From Bacteroidota bacterium (GTDB lineage: Bacteria > Bacteroidota > Bacteroidia > Bacteroidales > CAIXZF01), in the NCBI GenBank assembly GCA_026391855.1, contig JAPLDE010000253.1, forward strand, positions 1-41,680: 41,680 bases of DNA. Direction: 5' to 3'. The translations under genes were made by a program, and so were the position numbers. How positions within the stretch are numbered: the stretch's first letter is position 1; every line of letters starts with the position of its first letter. Under the pieces are notes generated by a model that was not told where the DNA came from, made no database searches, and was given only the letters and a program-made list of their open reading frames with translations. Below, piece by piece: positions 5,620 through 14,961 of the stretch.

Positions 5620-7974
5620 ATGAAAGCAAAGGTAATAATAGCAAGTTTCTGTATAACAGTTGTTTATCTACAAGGCAGTTTACTGTTTTCTCAGAACTTC
5701 TCCGGCGGAACCCGTGATGGGTATGATGCTACAGTGTCTGTAAATTATATTCCCCAGCCCTTATCCATGTTTAACGGGGGAATGGGAAACGGATATAGCT
5801 CCACAGAAACCCGATACCTTGGGTTTGTGTTGATCGGACAATTCAGCGGTGGAAACGGAGATGGAGCCGGCGCCTGTGTTTCGACAAACTTCATCCCGCA
5901 ACCCTTGTCGCCATTCGGCGGAGGACAGGGAGACGGGTATGCGGCTGTCTTCTCGCTTTTTACCGGCAGAAGTCAGGATGTTAGCTGTTTTGGCGGAAGC
6001 GATGGAGAGATCAGCCTGAATCCTGCGGCTGTCTGGCAACCCCTTACCTTCCAATGGTCGAACGGGGCAATAACTCAAAATCTGCATGATCTGGCAGCAG
6101 CTACTTATGCAGTTACTGTTACCGACCAGGGAAAAAATCAGGTAACGGCCTCATTTACAATCAGTCAACCGCCTCAATTGGTATTAACCCCAACTTTTTC
6201 AAATGTGAATTGCTTTGGCGGGGCTGACGGGGCTATTAATATTGTCGCTGCCGGTGGAACGCCTGCTTATGCATTTGAATGGTCAACGGGTGAGACTTCT
6301 TCCTCTTTATCGGGTTTAACAGCCGGAATTTATTCGGTTGTGATTACCGATAGTCACCAATGTACCCTTGATTCGACATTTAATATTAACCAACCCGCCG
6401 CATTGCCGGAAGCTCCGGTAGTTCAGCCCGTGTTCTCTTTCTGCCAGTTTGAAAATGCTTCATCCCTCTCAGCCACAGGCAGCGATCTTCTCTGGTATTC
6501 CACCCCGGCCGGTGGAACCGGAAGTGCCGATCCTCCTGTACCCCCAACCCTTATTACAGGTAGTACCTTGTATTATGTCTCACAGACAGTCGGTCAATGT
6601 GAAAGCGAACGATCTGTTACTGAGGCACTTGTTTATCCTGTTTATTCGTTCAGTGAGGCAGCAACAATTTGTATGGGAGATAGCATTTTGCTGGGAGGAG
6701 CTTACAGGCATATAGCCGGAACGTATTATGACACCTTGAATACCCAGCACGCCTGCGACAGTATACGGGCAACTGACTTATCGCTGATACCTTGTGGTTC
6801 AGCATTAGTAGGGTGGGTTAAGTATAAAAATGCCGGCAACACACCCTTGAAAAATGCAACCGTCTTTCTCAAACAGGGGAGTACCGTTGTTTCAGAGACA
6901 ACCACCGATAATGCAGGGAATTATTCCTTTAACTTTGTTCCTGTAGGTGATTACCAGCTTTCGGCTGCTTCTGCTATTCCCTGGGGAGGAGTCAACTCTT
7001 CCGATGGTCTGCTGATCCTCAAGCACTTTACAGGGCTATCCTTGCTGACAGAACTGAATTTAGTGGCTGCCGATGTGGACATGACCGGGTACATCAATGC
7101 AGCAGATGCCTTGCTGGCAGTGAAAAGGTTTGTGGGACTTCAGACTTCCTTTACTGCAGGCGACTGGGCATTTGAGAAGAAAAACATCACCATTTCAGGT
7201 CCTGAATCGCAGACACAAAATCTATACGGGCTCTGTTATGGAGATGTAAATGGTTCCTACCAGATATCCGGCAGGGAATCCCCTTCAATAGATCTCGAAA
7301 GGAAAGGAGAAACCTCAGTGGAATCTGACAATATACTAAAAATCAGTATAAAAGCCGGGCAAGATGCCGCTGTGAATGCTCTGTCACTGATTTTTGATTA
7401 CCCGGCCGACATACTCGGGGTCTTGTCAGTCATTCCCTCCGGAAGCATCGGAAATTCACTTTGTCATGCTGAAAACGGAGTACTCAGGATAGGGTGGTAT
7501 GATACTGAGTATGTCAGTCTGAAAAAGGAGGAAGATATATTCACCATAACATTCCGGGTAAAGTCAGATATTATTATGGAATCATTCATCAACAGGTACT
7601 CATCAGACTATCTGTTGCTTACGGGAAATTCAGAAGTTGCAGGAATAGATGGACATCCGCTTTTTGGTTTTAAAATTTCAATTCCAAGACTGACGTACAA
7701 AAAACATCAGGAATTCAGCGCCTCTGTATATCCTAACCCCATGAAAGATGAAATGACGGTCGATCTTGTTATTCCGGAAGAAGGCAGCATCTTCTTAAAG
7801 ATCTTTGATATGACCGGAAGGTTAGTGCAGTCGGCAGTAAATCCAACAGGCATTGGTAATCAGCAGATTACCTTCAACAGTAAAGGCATATCATCCGGTT
7901 CTTATTATTATGTGATTGATTATCAATCTGTTTCAGGACTACTGAATCGCAGAACCGGTAAGTTGGTGAAATAG
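5620..7974 (+). CDS. T9SS-secreted multidomain protein with SprB repeats, dockerin-like and cohesin-like regions
   Basis: 784 aa. Signal peptide about 1-24. Four FxGGxGDGY-type repeats lie at about 27, 51, 75 and 99. Two SprB-type repeats (SCFGGSDGEI, 121-184; NCFGGADGAI, 196-260) have the Cys-Phe-Gly-Gly opening seen in gliding adhesins. Ig-like segments span about 265-390. A carboxypeptidase-regulatory-like beta module (about 395-450) is followed by two dockerin-like calcium-loop segments (NSSDGLLILKHFTG, 459-472; DVDMTGYINAADALLAVKR, 485-503) and a cohesin-like beta domain (about 570-650). Residues about 700-784 are a type A T9SS sorting domain (VYPNPMKDEMTVDL, GSYYYVID, TGKLVK). It is probably a surface or extracellular adhesin or scaffold; no catalytic domain was seen. 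It appears monocistronic. Confidence 0.85.
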   Translation: MKAKVIIASFCITVVYLQGSLLFSQNFSGGTRDGYDATVSVNYIPQPLSMFNGGMGNGYSSTETRYLGFVLIGQFSGGNGDGAGACVSTNFIPQPLSPFGGGQGDGYAAVFSLFTGRSQDVSCFGGSDGEISLNPAAVWQPLTFQWSNGAITQNLHDLAAATYAVTVTDQGKNQVTASFTISQPPQLVLTPTFSNVNCFGGADGAINIVAAGGTPAYAFEWSTGETSSSLSGLTAGIYSVVITDSHQCTLDSTFNINQPAALPEAPVVQPVFSFCQFENASSLSATGSDLLWYSTPAGGTGSADPPVPPTLITGSTLYYVSQTVGQCESERSVTEALVYPVYSFSEAATICMGDSILLGGAYRHIAGTYYDTLNTQHACDSIRATDLSLIPCGSALVGWVKYKNAGNTPLKNATVFLKQGSTVVSETTTDNAGNYSFNFVPVGDYQLSAASAIPWGGVNSSDGLLILKHFTGLSLLTELNLVAADVDMTGYINAADALLAVKRFVGLQTSFTAGDWAFEKKNITISGPESQTQNLYGLCYGDVNGSYQISGRESPSIDLERKGETSVESDNILKISIKAGQDAAVNALSLIFDYPADILGVLSVIPSGSIGNSLCHAENGVLRIGWYDTEYVSLKKEEDIFTITFRVKSDIIMESFINRYSSDYLLLTGNSEVAGIDGHPLFGFKISIPRLTYKKHQEFSASVYPNPMKDEMTVDLVIPEEGSIFLKIFDMTGRLVQSAVNPTGIGNQQITFNSKGISSGSYYYVIDYQSVSGLLNRRTGKLVK

Positions 7975-7981
7975 TGGTCAT

Positions 7982-8047
7982 AGGGACTAAATCCCGGCTC
8001 ACCTTGTGAAGGCAAAAATTTAAGACGAAGTCCGGGATGGAGTCCCT
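7982..8047. repeat. imperfect inverted repeat
   Basis: Arms 7982-7997 and 8032-8047 pair with two mismatches (AGGGACTAAATCCCGG facing CCGGGATGGAGTCCCT) around a 34-nt spacer directly after the T9SS gene. It may end transcription of that gene or be another dispersed hairpin repeat. Confidence 0.6.
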
Positions 8048-8093
8048 TATCTGCCTGAAAGGAGTTGATTGACTTCATGTTACCTATCTTCAA

Positions 8094-8316
8094 CCCCTTC
8101 AGGGCTGTGGAGTTGTGCAGGGACATTTTGCCACGGGCTTCACCCGCGGTTATTCAGATCCAGCCCTTTCAGGGCTGTGGAGGATCAGGATATTTCCAGC
8201 CACGGGTTTCACCCGTGGTTATTCAACTTTGGCCCTTTCAGGGCACAAGATCATCAGGGGATTTCCAGCCATATGTTGCATTCGCGATCATCCAATTCAG
8301 CCTTTTCAGAGCCTGA
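8094..8316. repeat. tandem copies of a ~70-nt hairpin repeat
   Basis: Units begin at 8094, 8164, 8233 and 8301, a period of 68-70 nt. Each unit pairs CCCTTTCAGGG with, in the better copies, CCACGGGTTTCACCCGTGG. The last unit is degenerate (CCTTTTCAGAG). The open frames that cross it in three phases are repetitive and not genes. Confidence 0.75.
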
Positions 8317-8333
8317 GTTATCCAGTCATAGAC

Positions 8334-8457
8334 AACTGGTACACTGGTAGACCGGTACATTGGTACACTGGTACACCGGACCACTGAACCACTGAAACCT
8401 TATCCATCACCTCCATCACCTTTATCACCTTTATCACTTTAATCACTTTAATCACTT
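8334..8457. repeat. low-complexity repeats (ACTGGTAC-type, then six 9-nt units)
   Basis: 8334-8395 repeats actggtac/ccggtac words. 8404-8457 is six consecutive 9-nt units of the type CCATCACCT drifting to TTATCACTT and TAATCACTT. The block gives a Val-Ile-Lys repeat on the minus strand, but that frame shows no protein character. It is most likely simple-sequence expansion. Confidence 0.75.
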
Positions 8458-8472
8458 TTTTTTCTCCCCCTC

Positions 8473-8502
8473 TTGTTTCATAAATATTAATTACTACCTT
8501 TG
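8473..8502 (+). promoter_or_regulatory. Bacteroidota-type promoter for a candidate small RNA
   Basis: TTG at 8473-8475 and TACCTTTG at 8495-8502, separated by 19 nt, fit the phylum consensus (-33 TTTG-like, -7 TAnnTTTG). Transcription would begin near 8508. The same architecture and spacing recur at 8768-8797 before rpsL. Confidence 0.65.
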
Positions 8503-8507
8503 CAGCC

Positions 8508-8737
8508 CGATTTTTTCGGAGAATTTGCTGGTCCGGGATGATTCCGGGACTTAAAAGCGAAGGAAACCTGACAATACAAGGCACTATAGGTTTCCGCAGG
8601 CGTCCGGCACTAAACAGCCTTTTTTGCGGACGATTTACCCTGACGGGCCTTGATATTACAGTTATCCCCAACTTTTCAGAGACCAATCATCTGTGACCGG
8701 TAAGAAAAACGGAAAACAATGTGTTTCCGCTTTTTCC
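8508..8737 (+). ncRNA. candidate ~230-nt structured non-coding RNA
   Basis: The region lies between a good promoter and an intrinsic terminator and has no plausible coding frame. Visible stems are CCGA/TCGG at the 5' end, GTCCGG/CCGGGAC (8531-8550, one bulge), GGAAACCT/AGGTTTCC (8562-8569 with 8588-8595, perfect, 18-nt loop) and CGTCCG/CGGACG (8601-8606 with 8627-8632). A free-standing Bacteroidota RNA of this size with its own promoter and terminator could be the 6S-like Bacteroidales-1 family, but I do not recognise the sequence. tmRNA, RNase P and SRP signatures are absent. It may alternatively be an attenuated leader of the ribosomal operon. Confidence 0.5.
8704..8737 (+). terminator. intrinsic terminator of the candidate RNA
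   Basis: CGGAAA (8710-8715) pairs with TTTCCG (8724-8729). The flanking A-rich and T-rich arms (GAAAAA, CTTTTTC) extend the stem, and the T run supplies the release tract. It lies about 30 nt before the rpsL promoter, separating the two transcripts. Confidence 0.65.
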
Positions 8738-8767
8738 AAGGGATGGTGTTTTTTTTTAGCTAACGTA

Positions 8768-8797
8768 TTGAGTGTTAAAAAAATATTTCTACCTTTG
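8768..8797 (+). promoter_or_regulatory. promoter of the rpsL-led ribosomal operon
   Basis: TTG (8768-8770), 19 nt, TACCTTTG (8790-8797) is a close match to the Bacteroidota primary sigma consensus, 46 nt before the rpsL start codon. No other equally good promoter was seen inside the following 18 kb, where gene gaps are mostly under 50 nt. Confidence 0.75.
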
Positions 8798-8843
8798 CAC
8801 TCCCCAAAAATCAAGGTAAACTAAGTAAACCAAAATACTGAAT

Positions 8844-9245
8844 ATGCCGACCATTCAGCAGTTAGTCCGCAAGGGAAGAAAAAAATTAGTAGATAAAAGC
8901 AAAGCACCCGCTTTGGATTCCTGTCCGCAACGGCGTGGAGTTTGTGTGAGAGTTTACACAACCACACCCAAAAAGCCAAATTCCGCTATGCGAAAGGTGG
9001 CCAGGGTCAGGTTAACCAACCAGAAAGAAGTGAATGCTTATATCCCCGGAGAAGGTCATAACCTCCAGGAACACTCTATTGTAATGATCAGAGGCGGCAG
9101 GGTTAAAGACCTGCCGGGTGTAAGATACCACATTATCCGCGGGGCACTCGATACTTCAGGCGTTGACGGCCGTAACCAGAGAAGATCGAAATATGGTACC
9201 AAACGACCCAAAGCAAAAGCAGCTGCTACTGCCAAGAAAAAATAA
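8844..9245 (+). CDS. rpsL: 30S ribosomal protein S12
   Basis: 133 aa, normal length. S12 sits at the decoding centre of the small subunit. [12 protein letters not shown] and [13 protein letters not shown] are the conserved decoding loops. K43 and K88, the classic streptomycin-resistance positions, are the wild-type lysines, and D89, the usual methylthiolation site, is present. First gene of the operon, followed by rpsG after 27 nt. Confidence 0.98.
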   Translation: MPTIQQLVRKGRKKLVDKSKAPALDSCPQRRGVCVRVYTTTPKKPNSAMRKVARVRLTNQKEVNAYIPGEGHNLQEHSIVMIRGGRVKDLPGVRYHIIRGALDTSGVDGRNQRRSKYGTKRPKAKAAATAKKK

Positions 9246-9272
9246 TCATGAATAATTATAATTCCTGATACA

Positions 9273-9740
9273 ATGAGGAAATCCAAACCGAAAAAGCGAA
9301 TAACCACCCCTGACCCACGATTCAACGATGTGTTGGTTACCAAGTTCATCAATAACCTGATGATCCAGGGTAAAAAGAACCTGTCCGCCAAGGTTTTCTA
9401 CGATGCTATGGATATAGTGACGGAAAAAACCAAGGAAAGCGGGCTGGAAGTGTGGAAAAAAGCGCTGGCCAACGTAACCCCCTCCGTTGAGGTCCGTAGC
9501 CGCAGGATTGGTGGTGCTACCTTCCAGATCCCGTCTGAAATCCGCCCCGGACGTAAGATGTCTATCGGAATGAAAGCCCTGATCACCTACGCCAGAAAAC
9601 GTCACGAAAAATCAATGGCCGGTAAGCTGGCTGCTGAGATCATGGCCGCTTTTAAAGAGGAAGGTGCCGCCTATAAAAGAAAAGAAGATACTCACAGAAT
9701 GGCCGAAGCCAACAAGGCTTTCTCCCATTTCAGATTTTAA
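9273..9740 (+). CDS. rpsG: 30S ribosomal protein S7
   Basis: 155 aa. It nucleates 16S rRNA 3'-domain assembly and lines the E site. The conserved core [17 protein letters not shown] and the K/R-rich N-terminus (MRKSKPKKR) are intact. In other bacteria S7 is the autoregulator of the str operon. Here it lies between rpsL and fusA, as usual. Confidence 0.98.
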   Translation: MRKSKPKKRITTPDPRFNDVLVTKFINNLMIQGKKNLSAKVFYDAMDIVTEKTKESGLEVWKKALANVTPSVEVRSRRIGGATFQIPSEIRPGRKMSIGMKALITYARKRHEKSMAGKLAAEIMAAFKEEGAAYKRKEDTHRMAEANKAFSHFRF

Positions 9741-9772
9741 TTAACTTAACGAAAAAGGACAATATCCATTCC

Positions 9773-11878
9773 ATGTCAGAACGCCTTCAACATACTAGAA
9801 ACATAGGCATCATGGCTCATATTGACGCGGGTAAGACCACGACAACTGAGAGGATATTGTATTATACCGGGATCAACTATAAGATCGGGGAAGTACACGA
9901 TGGAACCGCAACCATGGACTATATGATCCAGGAACAGGAACGCGGTATTACCATCACTTCTGCTGCAACAACGGTATTCTGGAAATACCATGATAAAGAT
10001 TATAAGATCAATATAATAGATACTCCCGGCCATGTGGATTTTACGGTTGAGGTTGAACGTTCCCTGAGAGTACTCGATGGAGCCGTAGCCTTATTCTGTG
10101 CCGTCGGAGGTGTTGAACCCCAATCAGAGACAGTATGGAGACAAGCCGATAAATATGGTGTTCCGCGAATCTCTTATGTAAATAAAATGGACAGGACCGG
10201 TGCCGATTTCTTTAACGTGGTCGATCAGATCCGCGAGAAACTGCATGCCAACCCCATTCCTTTACAGCTCCCTATCGGTGCTGAAGAGGACTTTGTGGGA
10301 GTTATCGACCTGGTTTCCAATAAAGCACTCATCTGGGACGATGCCACCCTGGGCTCAAGCTTCTCGGAAATTCCTATCCCTGAGGATATGGTGGAGATCA
10401 CGGCTGAATACCGCCTGAAACTGATTGAAGGGGCTGCCGAAGAATCAGAGGAATTACTCGAAAAATTTTATATCAACCCGGAATCCATTACGGCAGAGGT
10501 TATCAAGAACATGATCCGCAAAGCCACCCTGGAAGGCCGGATCACCCCCGTGGTTTGCGGAGCTTCATTCAAAAACAAAGGAGTTCAGACCCTGCTCGAT
10601 GCTATCGTTTCTTATCTGCCATGTCCTGAAGATGTTCCGCCTGTAATCGGGATAAACCCCTATACAGGTAAAGAAGAAGAAAGAAGACCTTCAACAGACG
10701 ATAGCTTTTCATCCCTGGCCTTTAAGATCACAACCGATCCCTATGTGGGACGTATCGCCTTCTTCCGCGTATATTCAGGTATCTTGAAATCGGGTGAGAT
10801 CGTGCTGAACACCACTACCGGGAAAAAAGACAGAATTACCCGCCTCTTCCAGGTACATGCCAATAAACATACCTCCATCGATGAGATCCGGGCCGGAGAT
10901 ATCGGCGCTGCAGTGGGATTTAAAGAAGTCAGAACAGGCGATACTATCTGTGATGAAAAACATCCCATCCACCTCGAATCCATTGTATTCCCTGAACCGG
11001 TCATCAATGTTGCCATTGAGCCCCGTACCCAGGAAGATGTTGACCGTCTGACCATTGCCCTGAGCAAACTGTCGGAAGAGGATCCTACTTTTACCGTCAG
11101 GGTTGACGAAGAAACCGGGCAAACCCTCATCAGCGGTATGGGCGAACTTCACCTGGAGATACTGATCGACAGGCTGAAACGGGAGTTTAAAATTGAATGC
11201 AACTCTGGTGCACCCCAGGTTGCTTATAAAGAGGCCATTACTAAGAAAATCCAGCATAGGGAAGTATACAGGAAACAGCATGGTGGCAAAGGAAAATTTG
11301 CCGATATGCTTGTCGAGGTTTCTCCGGCTGACAAAGGAGTAAGAGGGCTTCAGTTCATCAACGAAATTACAGGGGGAAATATCCCCAAAGAATATATACC
11401 GGCTATCCAGAAAGGATTTGCTTCAGCTATGATGAATGGCGTGCTGGCAGGTTTCAGAATGGATAACCTGAAAGTCAGGTTGCTTGACGGATCATACCAC
11501 CCGGTTGATTCCGACAGCCTTTCATTCGAGATCGGGGCAAGGATAGCCTTTAAAGCAGCCTGCAGGCAGGCCGGCGCGGTATTGCTGGAACCCATCATGA
11601 AAATTGAGGTAAATACGCCTGATCTGTACCTGGGAGATGTTACAAGTGACCTGAACAAAAGAAGGGCTAACCTCGAAGGTGTTTTGGCAAAGGTAGGCTA
11701 CCAGATCGTTACTGCCCATGTTCCGCTTTCAGAGATGTTCGGTTATGTAACCGTATTGAGAAGTCTTTCCTCAGGAAGGGCTACTTCAAGCATGGAATTT
11801 TCACATTATGAAGCTGTTCCGCATGAAATGGCGGAGGAGATCGTATATAGAATAAAAGGATACGTTGAAAAGTATTAA
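9773..11878 (+). CDS. fusA: translation elongation factor G
   Basis: 701 aa, full length. EF-G is the GTPase that drives tRNA-mRNA translocation and, with RRF, ribosome recycling. The G1 motif AHIDAGKT (15-22), switch region RGITI, DTPGH (83-87, with catalytic His87) and NKMD (137-140) are all present, followed by domains II-V. It is followed 25 nt later by rpsJ with no tuf between, an arrangement usual in Bacteroidota. Confidence 0.98.
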   Translation: MSERLQHTRNIGIMAHIDAGKTTTTERILYYTGINYKIGEVHDGTATMDYMIQEQERGITITSAATTVFWKYHDKDYKINIIDTPGHVDFTVEVERSLRVLDGAVALFCAVGGVEPQSETVWRQADKYGVPRISYVNKMDRTGADFFNVVDQIREKLHANPIPLQLPIGAEEDFVGVIDLVSNKALIWDDATLGSSFSEIPIPEDMVEITAEYRLKLIEGAAEESEELLEKFYINPESITAEVIKNMIRKATLEGRITPVVCGASFKNKGVQTLLDAIVSYLPCPEDVPPVIGINPYTGKEEERRPSTDDSFSSLAFKITTDPYVGRIAFFRVYSGILKSGEIVLNTTTGKKDRITRLFQVHANKHTSIDEIRAGDIGAAVGFKEVRTGDTICDEKHPIHLESIVFPEPVINVAIEPRTQEDVDRLTIALSKLSEEDPTFTVRVDEETGQTLISGMGELHLEILIDRLKREFKIECNSGAPQVAYKEAITKKIQHREVYRKQHGGKGKFADMLVEVSPADKGVRGLQFINEITGGNIPKEYIPAIQKGFASAMMNGVLAGFRMDNLKVRLLDGSYHPVDSDSLSFEIGARIAFKAACRQAGAVLLEPIMKIEVNTPDLYLGDVTSDLNKRRANLEGVLAKVGYQIVTAHVPLSEMFGYVTVLRSLSSGRATSSMEFSHYEAVPHEMAEEIVYRIKGYVEKY

Positions 11879-11903
11879 TTGCTAATTTAAATAGAAAGTA
11901 AAG

Positions 11904-12209
11904 GTGAATCAGAGGATCAGAATTAAACTTAAATCTTACGATTTCAATCTGGTAGATAAATCAGCCGAGAAAATCGTAAAGACCGTAAAGTCAACGGGCG
12001 CTGTTGTAAGTGGACCCATTCCCCTGCCCACGGACAAAAAGATCTATACCGTAAACCGTTCCACCTTTGTGAACAAGAAATCCAGGGAGCAATTCCAGCT
12101 TTGTACCTACAAGCGCTTACTGGATATCTACAGTTCAACTTCAAAGACGATCGATGCGCTGATGAAACTGGAATTACCCAGCGGGGTGGAGGTTGAAATT
12201 AAGGTTTGA
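11904..12209 (+). CDS. rpsJ: 30S ribosomal protein S10
   Basis: 101 aa from a GTG start; the N-terminus [12 protein letters not shown] aligns with the family, and no upstream ATG fits. S10 is a head protein of the small subunit and in other bacteria also the NusE antitermination factor. [18 protein letters not shown] is the conserved loop region. First gene of the S10 block, fused to the str block without a visible terminator. Confidence 0.97.
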   Translation: MNQRIRIKLKSYDFNLVDKSAEKIVKTVKSTGAVVSGPIPLPTDKKIYTVNRSTFVNKKSREQFQLCTYKRLLDIYSSTSKTIDALMKLELPSGVEVEIKV

Positions 12210-12256
12210 TGAGATTGTTATAGGCTGATTTTCAATAAGATATAAAAGAAAAAGCG

Positions 12257-12886
12257 ATGTCAGGTTTAATTGGAAAAAAAATCGGAATGACCAGTGTGTA
12301 TGATGCGAACGGGAAGAATGTCCCGGTTACCATCATAGAAGCCGGTCCCTGTGTGGTGACCCAGATCCGCAGCAAAGATGTGGATGGTTATGATGCCATT
12401 CAGCTTTCTTTTGATGAACAGAAGGATAAGCACACCACCAAAGCCTTGAAAGGACATTTTGCCAAGGCAGGTACTACGCCTAAGAAAGTGCTGGCAGAGT
12501 TTACCCGTTTTGAGGTTGACCACCAAAAGACTTTCGGAGATATTGTGACCGTAGATGTTTTTACAGAGGGTGAATATATTGACGTGGTAGGAACATCCAA
12601 AGGCAAAGGTTTCCAGGGTGTTGTGAAAAGACATCACTTCCGCGGAGTAGGTGAGAGCACACACGGCCAGCACAACAGGCTGAGGGCTCCCGGATCAGTC
12701 GGAGCATCCTCTTATCCCTCCCGTGTATTTCCGGGCCTTCGCATGGCAGGAAGAATGAGCGGCGACAGGGTAAAAGTGATCAACCTTCAGGTAGTTAAAC
12801 TGATCCCGGAGAAAAATCTGGTCCTCATTAAAGGAGCTGTTCCGGGTGCTATTGGTTCATATGTAATTCTTGAAAGATGGAGCTAG
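12257..12886 (+). CDS. rplC: 50S ribosomal protein L3
   Basis: 209 aa. An early-assembly protein whose extended loop reaches toward the peptidyl-transferase centre. It begins [15 protein letters not shown] and carries the loop [18 protein letters not shown], including the glutamine that is methylated in some species. The stop overlaps the start of rplD by 10 nt, indicating translational coupling. Confidence 0.97.
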   Translation: MSGLIGKKIGMTSVYDANGKNVPVTIIEAGPCVVTQIRSKDVDGYDAIQLSFDEQKDKHTTKALKGHFAKAGTTPKKVLAEFTRFEVDHQKTFGDIVTVDVFTEGEYIDVVGTSKGKGFQGVVKRHHFRGVGESTHGQHNRLRAPGSVGASSYPSRVFPGLRMAGRMSGDRVKVINLQVVKLIPEKNLVLIKGAVPGAIGSYVILERWS

Positions 12887-13503
12887 AAGTTTATAATATC
12901 AAAGGAGAGAAGACAACCCGTACCATCACACTGGATGATACCGTCTTCAATATTGAGCCGAACGATCATGCTATCTGGCTGGATACCAAACAGTTTTTAG
13001 CTAACCGCAGGCAAGGCACCCATAAAACAAAGGAAAAATCCGAAATGTCAGGTTCCACCCGCAAACTGAAAAAGCAAAAAGGTACCGGCGGAGCCAGGGC
13101 AGGAAGCATCAAGAGCCCGCTGCTGTCAGGCGGAGCCAGGGTTTTCGGACCCCGACCGAAAGATTACGATTTCAAACTGAACCGTAAACTGAAAAAACTG
13201 GCCCGTAAATCGGCCCTCACTTATAAAGCAAAAGAAAATCAGATCGTCGTCCTCGAAGACTTCAGTCTTGATACAGCCAAAACAAAGGATTATGTCAATA
13301 TCCTGAAGAGCTTTCAACTGGATGGTAAAAAAACCGTCATGGTGGTCGCTCAGCCGGATGCCAACCTGGTCCTCTCATCACGCAACCTCCGGAAAGCAAA
13401 AGTTTCCAGGGCAAGCGACCTGAACACTTATGAGATCCTGAATGCCAATCATTTACTGATCACCGAAAGCTCAGTAAAAGAGGTGGAAAAGATCTGCCAG
13501 TAA
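12877..13503 (+). CDS. rplD: 50S ribosomal protein L4
   Basis: 208 aa. A component of the exit-tunnel constriction. The long conserved loop [21 protein letters not shown] corresponds to the macrolide-site tip and looks intact. L4 autoregulates the S10 operon in enterobacteria, but no such leader was recognised here. It overlaps rplC by 10 nt and is followed by rplW after 40 nt. Confidence 0.97.
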   Translation: MELEVYNIKGEKTTRTITLDDTVFNIEPNDHAIWLDTKQFLANRRQGTHKTKEKSEMSGSTRKLKKQKGTGGARAGSIKSPLLSGGARVFGPRPKDYDFKLNRKLKKLARKSALTYKAKENQIVVLEDFSLDTAKTKDYVNILKSFQLDGKKTVMVVAQPDANLVLSSRNLRKAKVSRASDLNTYEILNANHLLITESSVKEVEKICQ

Positions 13504-13543
13504 TTGTGAATGTAATAGTAGGTAATCGAAAAAATCAATAACA

Positions 13544-13834
13544 ATGAGCGTCATCCTGAAACCGATCATCACGGAGAAAATGACACACCAGGGAGAGAAA
13601 CTCCGCCGCTATGGCTTTATTGTCAAGAAAGATGCCAATAAACTTCAGGTAAAAAAGGAGGTTGAAACTCTTTACGGGGTTGAAGTGAGTGATGTGAATA
13701 CGATGAATTATGCCGGAAAAAGAAAATCCCGTTATACCCGTTCCGGTTATGTAAGCGGAAGAACTCCGTCCTTGAAAAAGGCAATTGTTACTCTTGTAGA
13801 AGGTCAAACCATTGATTTTTATAGCAATATCTAA
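13544..13834 (+). CDS. rplW: 50S ribosomal protein L23
   Basis: 96 aa. It lies at the tunnel exit and is the docking site for trigger factor and SRP. ILKPIITEKMTHQGE is the conserved N-terminus; KKEVETLYGVEVSDVNTMNYAGK follows. It ends 4 nt before the ATG of rplB. Confidence 0.97.
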   Translation: MSVILKPIITEKMTHQGEKLRRYGFIVKKDANKLQVKKEVETLYGVEVSDVNTMNYAGKRKSRYTRSGYVSGRTPSLKKAIVTLVEGQTIDFYSNI

Positions 13835-13838
13835 TTAA

Positions 13839-14644
13839 ATGGCTTTAAAGAAATTTAAACCGACAACATCCAGTCAGCGCTTTAAAGTAATAAGCGCATT
13901 TGACGATAAAAAAGTCTTCTGGATACAAAGAAAAGGTCGGGAGGTAGGAACAACGAAGGAAAAATGACCATGCGTTACATGGGTGGCGGTCATAAACAAA
14001 TGTACCGTATCATTGACTTCAAGAGAGACAAAGAAGGTATTCCTGCACAGGTAAAGACCATTGAATATGATCCTAACCGTACGGCCCGTATCGCTTTGCT
14101 CAATTATGCCGATGGAGAAAAAAGGTACATTATCGCCCCTCATGGTTTAAAAGTCGGACAGGAAATCGTATCCGGAAAAGGTGTTGCCCCTGAAATCGGT
14201 AATTCTTTGTATATGAGCGAGATACCTTTTGGTACCGTGATTCATAACATCGAACTGCAGCCGGGACAGGGTGCCAAGATGGCCAGAAGCGCCGGGTCTT
14301 ATGCCCAGCTTATGTCAAGGGACGGAAAATTTGCCATCATTAAGCTTCCCTCCGGTGAAACCCGTATGATACTGCAAACCTGTAAAGCCACCGTAGGTAT
14401 GGTCTCTAACCCTGACCATAGCCTTGAATCCAGCGGAAAAGCCGGAAGAAGCCGGTGGCTCGGCCGTCGTCCCAGGACCAGGGGTGTTGCCATGAACCCT
14501 GTCGATCACCCAATGGGCGGTGGTGAAGGACGTGCCTCTGGAGGCCATCCCAGGACCAGGAAAGGTATTCCTGCCAAGGGATATAAAACAAGGTCAAGGA
14601 CCAAACAGTCCGACAACTACATTATTGAAAGAAGAAAGAAATAA
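13839..14644 (+). CDS. rplB: 50S ribosomal protein L2, broken by a frameshift near 13908
   Basis: L2 is essential for subunit joining and the peptidyl-transferase centre. The true N-terminus [23 protein letters not shown] reads from ATG 13839, but that frame stops at 13965-13967. The conserved continuation [17 protein letters not shown], then [11 protein letters not shown], reads in another frame from about 13910 to the stop at 14644. Relative to typical L2 about six residues are missing at the junction, so a deletion of about 19 nt (length 1 mod 3) near the run of six A at 13908-13913 explains both the gap and the frame loss. The 226-residue piece from ATG 13964, which overlaps the first frame's stop as ATGA, contains the rest, including [20 protein letters not shown]. 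Sequence or assembly error is the likeliest cause. Confidence 0.9.
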
Positions 14645-14667
14645 TCGAGAACTAAACAGATAACAGT

Positions 14668-14946
14668 ATGAGCCGTTCACTCAAAAAAGGACCGTATATC
14701 GACTTCAAACTGGAAAAAAAGGTATTATCCACCATTGACTCCAAAAAGAAAGCCGTCATAAAAACCTGGTCCAGGGCGTCGATGATCTCCCCAGACTTTG
14801 TGGGACAGACCATTGCGGTCCATAACGGTAATAAATTTATCCCGGTGTATGTGACCGAAAATATGGTTGGACATAAGTTGGGAGAGTTTGCACCTACCCG
14901 CACCTTCAGAGGTCATTCCGGTAGTAAAAAAGATAGTAAGAAATAA
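14668..14946 (+). CDS. rpsS: 30S ribosomal protein S19
   Basis: 92 aa. It forms the small-subunit head with S13. [26 protein letters not shown] and [17 protein letters not shown] are the family hallmarks. It lies 23 nt after rplB and 15 nt before rplV. Confidence 0.98.
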   Translation: MSRSLKKGPYIDFKLEKKVLSTIDSKKKAVIKTWSRASMISPDFVGQTIAVHNGNKFIPVYVTENMVGHKLGEFAPTRTFRGHSGSKKDSKK

Positions 14947-14961
14947 TTAATATATTGACTG

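Noticed and set aside
8065..8387. Overlapping open frames in three phases
   Set aside because: They are translations of the ~70-nt tandem hairpin repeat; being open in all three phases shows repetition and not coding.
8318..8686. 122-codon minus-strand frame containing KVIKVIKVIK
   Set aside because: The repeat is the 9-nt DNA array and the rest lies antisense to the candidate RNA; no family resemblance.
9797..10033. Long antisense open frames within fusA, S12 and other ribosomal genes
   Set aside because: They are shadows of strongly conserved coding sequence on the plus strand.
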